From contig NC_079877.1 in assembly GCF_029227915.1 (NCBI RefSeq), forward strand, positions 7,256,001 through 7,320,000: a stretch of 64,000 nucleotides of DNA, given 5' to 3'. Below, piece by piece: positions 54,522 to 64,000 of the stretch. The position numbers and the translations under genes are program-made. Source of the DNA: Hydractinia symbiolongicarpus. Lineage: Eukaryota > Cnidaria > Hydrozoa > Anthoathecata > Hydractiniidae. The notes under the pieces were generated by a model that saw only the letters and a program-made list of their open reading frames with translations, did no database searches and was not told the DNA's origin. The stretch's first letter is position 1, and each line of letters begins with the position of its first letter.

Positions 54522-57500
54522 CTTATAAATGTGATAAATGAGTCATTTTGACTACAAGAAATGATATTCTTCTTAATTTGACATGATTGCTGGAACTCAG
54601 CGATTACACTGGACCCTGTGGTAGCGATTCATTCAAAAATTTAGATAAATAAGTCATTTTTACTGTGGGACCAATCCTAGCCGTTAGCGCGCGCTGAAGA
54701 TATAGAGACAGTTTCAAAAACTACATTTCATTGACTTTCTAACGGTGTCAATCCGTTTGAGTTACAACGGTTGCGTCACATATTCGTACCAACATGTATT
54801 TAGTGATTTCCTTCCGATATTACTAAGTTTTATCGCTTTTAACAGTGAAACGATTGACCGTGGGAATTAATTCAATGATTCTAGACTGTGACCTTATAAA
54901 TGTGATTAATGCGCCAATTGGTCTCCAAGGAATAACATTCTTCTTAATTTGACATGATTGCTGGAATTCAGCGGTTACATTAGGCTCTGCGGTAGCGCTT
55001 TATTTAAAAATTTAGATAAATAAGATTTTCTTACTGTGGGACCAATCCTGGCCGTTACCATGCGCTGAAGAAATAAAGACATTCTCAAAAACTACATTTC
55101 ATTGATTTCTTAGCGGTATAATTCCGTTTGAGTTACAACGGTTGCGTCACATATTCGTACCAACATGTATTTAGCGAAAGTATTCGGATATTACTAGGTT
55201 GCATCGCTTTTAACTGTGAAACGTTTGACTGTGGGACTTAATTGAACTGATTTTGGACTTTGACCTTATAAATGTGATAAATGAAACATTTTGACTACAA
55301 AAAATGACATTCTTCTTAATTTGACATGATTGCTGGAACTCAGCGATTACACTGGACCCTGTGGTAGCGATTCATTCAAAAATTTAGATAAATAAGTCAT
55401 TTTTACTGTGGGACCAATCCTAGCCGTTAGCGCGCGCTGAAGATATAGAGACAGTTTCAAAAACTACATTTCATTGATTTTCTAACGGTGTCAATCCGTT
55501 TGAGTTACAACGGTTGCGTCACATATTCGTACCAACATGTATTTAGCGAAAGTATTCGGATATTACTAGGTTGTATCGCTTTCAACAGTGAAACGATTGA
55601 CTGTGGGACTTAATTGAACTGATTTTGGACTTTGACCTTATAAATGTAATAAATGAGCCATTTTGACTAGAAGAAATAACATTCTCCTTAATTTGACATG
55701 ATTGATGAAACTCAGCGATTACACTGGGCGCTGTGGTAGTGCTTTGTTTAAGAGTTAAGATAAATAAGTCATTTATTACTGTGGAAACAATCCTAGTCGT
55801 TATCGCACGCCGAAGAAATAGAGACAGTTTCAAAAACTACATTTCATTGACTTTCTAACGTTGTGAATCCGTTTGAGTTACAACGGTTGCGTCACATAAT
55901 CGTACCAACATGTATTTACTGATTTCCTTCCGATATTACTAAGTTGTATCGCTTTTAACAGTGAAACGATTGACCGTGGGAATTAATTCAACTGATTCTG
56001 GACTGTGACCTTATAAATGTAATAAATGAGCCATTTTGACTAGAAGAAATAACATTCTCCTTAATTTGACATGATTGCTGGAACTCAGCGATTACACTGG
56101 GCGCTGTGGTAACGGTTTATTTAAAAATTAAGATAAATAAGTCATTTTGTACTGTGGGACCAATCCTAGCCGTTATCGCGCGCTGAAGAAATAGAGACAG
56201 TTTCAAAAACTACATTTCATTGACTTTCTAACGGTGTCAATCCGTTTGACTTACAACGGTTGCGTCACATAATCGTACCAACATGTATTTAGTGATTTTC
56301 TTCCGATATTACTAAGTTGTATCGCTTTCAACAGTGAAACGATTGACTGTGGGACTTAATTGAACTGATTTTGTACTTTGACCTTATAAATGTAATAAAT
56401 GAGCCGTTTTGACTAGAAGAAATAACATTCTCCTTAATTTGACATGATTGATGAAACTCACCGATTACACTGGGCGCTGTGGTAACGCTTTATTTAAAAA
56501 TTTAGATAAATAAGTCATTTTGTACTGTGGGGCCAATCCTAGCCGTTATTGCGCGCTGAAGAAATAGAGACAGTTTCCAAAACTAAATTTCATTGATTTT
56601 CTAACGGTGTCAATCCGTTTGAGTTACAACGGTTGCGTCACACATTCGTACCAACATGTATTTAGTGATTTTTTTCCGATATTACTAAGTTGTATCGCTT
56701 TCAACAGTGAAACGATTGACTGTGGGACTTAATTGAACTGATTTTGGACTTTGACGTTATAAATGTGATAAATGAGTCATTTTGACTACAAGAAATGATA
56801 TTCTTCTTAATTTGACATGATTGCTGGAACTCAGCGATTACACTGGGCGCTGTGGTAAGGATTTATTTAAAAATTAAGATAAATAAGTCAATTTTTTTGT
56901 GGGACCAATCCTAGCCGTTTTCGCGCGCTGAAGAAATAGAGACAGTTTCTAAAACTACATTTCATTGACTTTCTAACGGTGTCAATCCGTTTGACTTACA
57001 ACGGTTGCGTCACATAATCGTACCAACATGTATTTAGTGATTTTCTTCCGATATTACTAAGTTGTATCGCTTTCAACAGTGAAACGATTGACTGTGGGAC
57101 TTAATTGAACTGATTTTGTACTTTGACCTTATAAATGTAATAAATGAGCCGTTTTGACTAGAAGAAATAACATTCTCCTTAATTTGACATGATTGATGAA
57201 ACTCACCGATTACACTGGGCGCTGTGGTAACGCTTTATTTAAAAATTTAGATAAATAAGTCATTTTGTACTGTGGGGCCAATCCTAGCCGTTATTGCGCG
57301 CTGAAGAAATAGAGACAGTTTCCAAAACTAAATTTCATTGATTTTCTAACGGTGTCAATCCGTTTGAGTTACAACGGTTGCGTCACACATTCGTACCAAC
57401 ATGTATTTAGTGATTTTTTTCCGATATTACTAAGTTGTATCGCTTTCAACAGTGAAACGATTGACTGTGGGACTTAATTGAACTGATTTTGGACTTTGAC

Positions 57501-60500
57501 GTTATAAATGTGATAAATGAGTCATTTTGACTACAAGAAATGATATTCTTCTTAATTTGACATGATTGCTGGAACTCAGCGATTACACTGGGCGCTGTGG
57601 TAAGGATTTATTTAAAAATTAAGATAAATAAGTCAATTTTTTTGTGGGACCAATCCTAGCCGTTTTCGCGCGCTGAAGAAATAGAGACAGTTTCTAAAAC
57701 TAAATTTCATTGATTTTCTAACGGTGTCAATCCGTTTGAGTTACAACGGTTGCGTAACACATTCGTACCAACATGTATTTAGTGATTTTTTTCCGATATT
57801 ACTAAGTTGTATCGCTTTCAACAGTGAAACGATTGACTGTGGGACTTAATTGAACTGATTTTGGACTTTGACCTTATAAATGTGATAAATGAGACATTTT
57901 GACTACAAGAAATGATATTCTTCTTAATTTGACATGATTGCCGGAACTCAGCGATTACACTTGACCCTGTGGTAGCGATTAATTTAAAAATTTAGATAAA
58001 TAAGTCATTTTTACTGTGGAACCAATCCTGGCCGTTAGCGCGCGCTGAAGATATAGAGACACTTTCAAAAACTCCATTTCATTGACTTTCTAACGGTGTC
58101 AATCCGTTTGAGTTACAACGGTTGCGTCACATAATCGTACCAACATGTATTTAGTGGTTTCCTTCCGATAATACTAAGTTGTATCGCTTTCAACAGTGAA
58201 ACGATTGACTGTGGGACTTAATTGAACTTATTTTGAACTTTGACCTTATAAATGTGATAAATGAGTCATTTTGACTACAAGAAATGATATTCTTCTTAAT
58301 TTGACATGATTGCCGGAACTCAGCGAATACACTGGACCCTGTGGTAGCGATTCATTTAAAAATTTAGATAAATAAGTCATTTTTACTGTAGGACCAATCC
58401 TAGCCGTTAGCGCGCGCTGAAGATATAGAGACAGTTTCAAAAACTCCATTTCATTGACTTTCTAACGGTGTCAATCCGTTTGAGTTACAACGGTTGCGTC
58501 ACATAATCGTACCAACATGTATTAACTGATTTTTTTCCGATATTACTAAGTTGTATCGCTTTCAACAGTGAAACGATTGACTGTGGGACTTAGTTGAACT
58601 GATTTTGGACCTTGACCTTATACCTTATAAATGTAATAATGTAATTGACCTTATAAATGTAATAAATGAGCCATTTTGACTAAAAGAAATAACATTCTTC
58701 TTAATTTGACATGATTGCTGGAACTCAGCGATTACACTGGGCGCTGTAGTAGCGCTTCGTTTAAGAGTTAAGATAACTAAGTAATTTACTTCTGTGGATA
58801 CAATCCTGGCCGTTACCATGCGCTGAAGAAATAAAGACATTCTCAAAAGCTACATTTCATTGATTTCTTGGCGGTATAATTCCGTTTGAGTTAGAACGGT
58901 TGCGTCACATATTCGTACCAACATGTATTTAGCGAAAGTATTTGGATATTACTAGGTTGCATCGCTTTTAACTGTGAAACGTTTGACTGTGCGACTTAAT
59001 TGAACTGATTTTGAACTTTGACCTTATAAATGTTATAAGTGAGACAATTGTACACCAAGAAATACCATTCTTCTTAATTTGTCATGATTGCTGGAACTCA
59101 GCGATTACACTGGACCCTGTGGTAGCGATTCATTCAAAAATTTAGATAAATAAGTCATTTTTACTGTGGGACCAATCCTAGCCGTTAGCGCGCGCTGAAG
59201 ATATAGAGACAGTTTCAAAAACTACATTTCATTGACTTTCTAACGGTGTCAATCCGTTTGAGTTACAACGGTTGCGTCACATATTCGTACCAACATGTAT
59301 TTAGTGATTTCCTTCCGATATTACTAAGTTGTATCGCTTTTAACAGTGAAACGATTGACCGTGGGAATTAATTCAATGATTCTGGACTGTGACCTTATAA
59401 ATGTGATTAATGCGCCAATTGGTCTCCAAGGAATAACATTCTTCTTAATTTGACATGATTGCTGGAATTCAGCGGTTACATTAGGCTCTGCGGTAGCGCT
59501 TTATTTAAAAATTTAGATAAATAAGATTTTCTTACTGTGGGACCAATCCTGGCCGTTACCATGCGCTGAAGAAATAAAGACATTCTCAAAAACTACATTT
59601 CATTGATTTCTTGGCGGTATAATTCCGTTTGAGTTACAACGGTTGCGTCACATATTCGTACCAACATGTATTTAGCGAAAGTATTCGGATATTACTAGGT
59701 TGCATCGCTTTTAACTGTGAACGTTTGACTGTGCGACTTAATTGAACTGATTTTGAACTTTGACCTTATAAATGTTATAAGTGAGACAATTGGATACCAA
59801 GAAATACCATACTTCTTAATTTGACATGATTGCTGGAACTCAGCGGTTACACTGGACCCTGTGGTAGCGATTCATTCAAAAATTTAGATAAGTAAGTCAT
59901 TTATTACTGTGGAAACAATCCTAGCCGTTATCGCACGCCGAAGAAATAGAGACAGTTTCAAAAACTACATTTCATTGACTTTCTAACGGTGTCAATCCGT
60001 TTGAGTTACAAAGGTTGCGTCACATATTCGTACCAACATGTATTTAGTGATTTCCTTCCGATATTACTAAGTTGTATCGCTTTTAACAGTGAAACGATTG
60101 ACCGTGGGAATTAATTCAACTGATTCTGGACTGTGACCTTGTAAATGTAATAAATGAGCCATTTTGACTAGAAGAAATAACATTCTCCTTAATTTGACAT
60201 GATTGCTGGAACTCAGCGATAACACTGGGCGCTGTGGTAACGGTTTATTTAAAAATTAAGATAAATAAGTCATTTTGTACTGTGGGACCAATCCTAGCAG
60301 TTATCGCGCGCTGAAGAAGTAGAGACAGTTTCAAAAACTACATTTCATTGACTTTCTAACGGTGTCAATCCGTTTGACTTACAACGGTTGCGTCACATAA
60401 TCGTACCAACATGTATTTAGTGATTTTCTTCCGATATTACTAAGTTGTATCGCTTTCAACAGTGAAACGATTGACTGTGGGACTTAATTGAACTGATTTT

Positions 60501-60883
60501 GGACTTTGACCTTATAAATGTGATAAATGAGTCATTTTGACTAGAAGAAATAACATTCTCCTTAATTTGACATGATTGATGAAACTCACCGATTACACCG
60601 GGCGCTGTGGTAACGCTTTATTTAAAAATTAAGATAATTAAGTCATTTTGTACTGTGGGACCAATCCTAGCCGTTATCGCGCGTTGAAGAAATAGAGACA
60701 GTTTCAAAAAATACATTTCATTGACTTTCTAACGGTGTCAATCCGTTTGACTTACAACGGTTGCGTCACATAATCGTACCAACATGTATTTAGTGATTTT
60801 CTTCCGATATTACTAAGTTGTATCGCTTTCAACAGTGAAACGATTGACTGTGGGACTTAATTGAACTGAGTTTGGGCTTTGAC
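54522..60883. repeat. Second copy of the 44.4-49.7 kb segment, with two internal expansions
   Basis: Monomers start at 54522 (D), 54893 (A), 55265 (D), 55637 (E), 56010 (C'), 56383 (C'), 56756 (D), 57128 (C'), 57501 (D), 57873 (D), 58245 (D), 58617 (E with 33-bp insert), 59023 (B), 59394 (A), 59765 (B), 60138 (C') and 60511 (D/C'). The offset to the first copy grows from 10093 to 10466 to 11211 bp. It rises by one monomer near 56.4 kb and then by the 745-bp dimer 56383+56756, repeated as 57128+57501 (both with gagccgttttgac and tgacgttataaatg). Confidence 0.9.
58617..58649. repeat. 33-bp local duplication at a monomer start, copy 2
   Basis: Identical insert to the one at 47406, offset 11211 bp. 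No other monomer in the window has it, so it is a diagnostic marker for the long duplication. Confidence 0.92.
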
Positions 60884-62745
60884 CTTATAAATGTGATAAA
60901 TGAGTCATTTTGACTACAAGAAATGATATTCTTCTTAATTTGACATGATTGCTGGAACTCAGCGATTACACTGGGCGCTGTGGTAAGGCTTTATTTAAAA
61001 ATTAAGATAAATAAGTCATTATTTACTGCGGGACCAATCCTAACCGTTATCCCGCCTTGAAGAAATAGAGACAGTTTCAAAAACTAAATTTCATTGATTT
61101 TCTAACGGTGTCAATCCGTTTGATTTACAACGGTTGCGTCACATATTCGTACCAACATGTATTTAGTGATTTCATTCCGATATTACTAAGTTGTATCGCT
61201 TTTAACATTGAAACGATTGACCGTGGGAATTAATTCAACTGATTCTGGACTGTGACCTTATTAATGTGATTAATGCGCCAATTGGTCTCCAAGGAATAAC
61301 ATTCTTCTTAATTTGACATGATTGCTGGAATTCAGCGGTTACATTAGGCTCTGCGGTAGCGCTTTATTTAAAAATTTAGATAATTAAGATTTTCTTACTG
61401 TGGGATCAATCCTGGCCGTTACCATGCGCTGAAGAAATAAAGACATTCTCAAAAACTACATTTCATTGATTTCTTGGCGGTATAATTCCGTTTGAGTTAC
61501 AACGGTTGCGTCACATATTCGTACCAACATGTATTTAGCGAAAGTATTCGGATATTACTAGGTTGCATCGCTTTTAACTGTGAAACGTTTGACTGTGCGA
61601 CTTAATTGAACTGATTTTAAACTTTGACCTTATAAATGTTATAAGTGAGACAATTGGACACCAAGAAATACCATTTTTCTTAATTTGACATGATTGCTGG
61701 AACTCAGCGATTACACTGGACCCTGTGGTAGCGATTCATTTAAAAATTTAGATAAATAAGTCATTTTTACTGTGGGACCAATCCTAGCCGTTATCGCGCG
61801 CTGAAGAAATAGAGACAGTTTCAAAAACTACATTTCATTGACTTTCTAACTGTGTCAATCCGTTTGACTTACAACGGTTGCGTCACATAATCGTACCAAC
61901 ATGTATTTAGTGACTTTCTTCCGATATTACTAAGTTGTATCGCTTTTAACAGTGAAACGATTGACCGTGGGAAATAATTCAACTGATTCTGGACTGTGAC
62001 CTTATAAATGTGATTAATGCGCCAATTGGTCTCCAAGGATTAACATTCTTCTTAATTTGACATGATTGCTGGAATTCAGCGGTTACATTAGGCTCTGCGG
62101 TAGCGCTTTATTTAAAAATTTAGATAATTAAGATTTTCTTACTGTGGGATCAATCCTGGCCGTTACCATGCGCTGAAGAAATAAAGACATTCTCAAAAAC
62201 TACATTTCATTGATTTCTTGGCGGTATAATTCCGTTTGAGTTACAACGGTTGCGTCACATATTCGTACCAACATGTATTTAGCGAAAGTATTCGGATATT
62301 ACTAGGTTGCATCGCTTTTAACTGTGAAACGTTTGACTGTGCGACTTAATTGAACTGATTTTGAACTTTGACCTTATAAATGTTATAAGTGAGACAATGG
62401 GACACCAAGAAATACCATTCTTCTTAATTTGACATGATTGCTGGAACTCAGCGATTACACTGGGCCCTGTGGTAGCGATTCATTTAAAAATTTAGATAAT
62501 TAAGTCATTTTGTACTGTGGGACCAATCCTAGCCGTTATCGCGCGTTGAAGAAATAGAGACAGTTTCAAAAAATACATTTCATTGACTTTCTAACGGTGT
62601 CAATCCGTTTGACTTACAACGGTTGCGTCACATAATCGTACCAACATGTATTTAGTGATTTTCTTCCGATATTACTAAGTTGTATCGCTTTCAACAGTGA
62701 AACGATTGACTGTGGGACTTAATTGAACTGATTTTGGGCTTTGAC
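60884..62745. repeat. HOR D-A-B-A-B, 1862 bp, copy 1
   Basis: Monomers start at 60884 (D), 61257 (A), 61629 (B), 62001 (A) and 62373 (B). Markers are gggctttgacc, tttactgcgggacc, ttatcccgccttg, gattaattcaac.. preceded by aacattgaaacg, agataattaagatt and caaggattaac. All return 1862 bp later. Confidence 0.94.
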
Positions 62746-64000
62746 CTTATAAATGTGATAAATGAGTCATTTTGACTACAAGAAATGATATTCTTCTTAA
62801 TTTGACATGATTGCTGGAACTCAGCGATTACACTGGGCGCTGTGGTAAGGCTTTATTTAAAAATTAAGATAAATAAGTCATTATTTACTGCGGGACCAAT
62901 CCTAGCCGTTATCCCGCCTTGAAGAAATAGAGACAGTTTCAAAAACTAAATTTCATTGATTTTCTAACGGTGTCAATCCGTTTGATTTACAACGGTTGCG
63001 TCACATATTCGTACCAACATGTATTTAGTGATTTCATTCCGATATTACTAAGTTGTATCGCTTTTAACATTGAAACGATTGACCGTGGGAATTAATTCAA
63101 CTGATTCTGGACTGTGACCTTATTAATGTGATTAATGCGCCAATTGGTCTCCAAGGAATAACATTCTTCTTAATTTGACATGATTGCTAGAATTCAGCGG
63201 TTACATTAGGCTCTGCGGTAGCGCTTTATTTAAAAATTTAGATAATTAAGATTTTCTTACTGTGGGATCAATCCTGGCCGTTACCATGCGCTGAAGAAAT
63301 AAAGACATTCTCAAAAACTACATTTCATTGATTTCTTGGCGGTATAATTCCGTTTGAGTTACAACGGTTGCGTCACATATTCGTACCAACATGTATTTAG
63401 CGAAAGTATTCGGATATTACTAGGTTGCATCGCTTTTAACTGTGAAACGTTTGACTGTGCGACTTAATTGAACTGATTTTGAACTTTGACCTTATAAATG
63501 TTATAAGTGAGACAATTGGACACCAAGAAATACCATTTTTCTTAATTTGACATGATTGCTGGAACTCAGCGATTACACTGGACCCTGTGGTAGCGATTCA
63601 TTTAAAAATTTAGATAAATAAGTCATTTTTACTGTGGGACCAATCCTAGCCGTTATCGCGCGCTGAAGAAATAGAGACAGTTTCAAAAACTACATTTCAT
63701 TGACTTTCTAACTGTGTCAATCCGTTTGACTTACAACGGTTGCGTCACATAATCGTACCAACATGTATTTAGTGACTTTCTTCCGATATTACTAAGTTGT
63801 ATCGCTTTTAACAGTGAAACGATTGACCGTGGGAAATAATTCAACTGATTCTGGACTGTGACCTTATAAATGTGATTAATGCGCCAATTGGTCTCCAAGG
63901 ATTAACATTCTTCTTAATTTGACATGATTGCTGGAATTCAGCGGTTACATTAGGCTCTGCGGTAGCGCTTTATTTAAAAATTTAGATAATTAAGATTTTC
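62746..64000. repeat. HOR D-A-B-A-B, 1862 bp, copy 2, cut by the window edge
   Basis: Monomers start at 62746 (D), 63119 (A), 63491 (B) and 63863 (A, first 138 bp). It matches the previous unit closely, with small differences such as cctagccg for cctaaccg and ttgctagaattc for ttgctggaattc. The array continues beyond the window. Confidence 0.93.

Larger units (their letters stand above)
1..64000. repeat. Satellite DNA array, about 372-bp monomer, fills the window
   Basis: The same unit recurs head to tail from the first to the last base. It is anchored by (t/g)gaccttataaatg, caatcctagccgtta, cgtaccaacatgtattta and aagttgtatcgcttt. Successive anchors are 371-375 bp apart in all but six of the 171 complete monomers, so no foreign insertion of any size is present. 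All copies lie in one orientation. There are no genes, introns, tRNA-like folds or transposon ends, and every stretch over 300 bp without a gene is satellite. The monomer is close to two nucleosome repeat lengths. Role is inferred: structural heterochromatin. Family and species are not recognised. Confidence 0.98.

Noticed and set aside
17548-55833. Minus-strand open frames of 83 codons at 17548-17799, 49619-49870, 52229-52480 and 55582-55833, plus 73-codon ones at 47414-47635 and 58625-58846
   Set aside because: All lie on E-type monomers, which happen to lack stops in that frame. They begin and end at the same place in the repeat and copy one another. Their products look like low-complexity repeat readings with no recognisable domain, so they are shadows of the satellite.
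1911-58449. Minus-strand open frames of 61-67 codons at 1911-2096, 47035-47238 and 58246-58449
   Set aside because: They sit in the same repeat frame as the E-monomer frames, in B or D monomers. The pair at 47 and 58 kb are simply the two copies of the 11.2-kb duplication.
1-64000. CRISPR array or phage/plasmid iteron array
   Set aside because: The repeat unit is about 372 bp with no short repeat/unique spacer pattern, and no cas, rep or other genes are present.
1-64000. Ribosomal DNA spacer or tandem gene family (histone, 5S)
   Set aside because: No monomer contains recognisable rRNA, tRNA or histone sequence, and no pol III A/B box pair could be convincingly placed.
1-64000. Primate alpha satellite or the Drosophila 1.688 family
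   Set aside because: Alpha satellite has a 171-bp unit and 1.688 has units near 260-361 bp. The length here differs and I recognise no shared sequence.
1-64000. TATA-like cttataaatg at each monomer start as a promoter
   Set aside because: The motif recurs in every monomer, is common in AT-rich DNA, and there is no downstream gene. Transcription of the satellite is possible but not shown by sequence.
1-64000. Transposon insertion or target-site duplication inside the array
   Set aside because: Anchor spacing never departs from one monomer by more than about 40 bp, and all length changes are explained by local duplication or deletion.

Overview
The whole 64-kb window is one uninterrupted satellite DNA array. 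I see no protein-coding gene, RNA gene, transposon, CRISPR array or single-copy sequence. Using the phase that begins at base 1 (c|cttataaatg), I count 171 complete monomers plus a 138-bp partial at the right edge, all in the same orientation. Nearly all are 371-375 bp. The exceptions are three of 412 bp, two of about 406 bp and one of 348 bp. Array edges are not reached on either side. An array of this size with higher-order structure points to heterochromatin (pericentromeric, centromeric or subtelomeric) of a eukaryotic chromosome. The sequence is AT-rich by eye, and many CpGs survive, although some show C-to-T/G-to-A variants. That would fit an invertebrate such as an insect better than a vertebrate, but I cannot name the species or match the family to a known satellite from memory.

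Monomers fall into recognisable subfamilies, named here by their opening bases. A has gtgattaatgcgccaattg. B has gtaagtgagacaattgg. C has ataaatgggccatttt, and C' has ataaatgagccatttt. D has ataaatgagtcatttt. E is C'-like in front but carries tttaagagttaag and gtggaaacaatcc in its middle. The subfamilies are arranged in several higher-order repeat (HOR) domains. 1-4212 holds A-B-D(insert)-D units of 1528 bp, one of them shortened to three monomers. 4213-13903 is mostly D. 13904-22445 is mixed, with 745-bp and 1118-bp duplications. 22446-42936 is an A-B-C domain with 1490-bp and 2608-bp units. 42937-60883 is a C'/D/E domain containing a 2610-bp tandem duplication and a segment of several kb repeated about 10.1-11.2 kb downstream. 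60884-64000 has a 1862-bp five-monomer unit.

The notable content is the record of how the array evolved. It contains hybrid monomers whose crossover sites can be bracketed, nested duplications, a gene-conversion-like patch, shared private indels that date duplications, and a spacing of seven monomers (2608-2611 bp) that recurs in at least five places. Short open frames of 61-83 codons exist but are repeat shadows, not genes.
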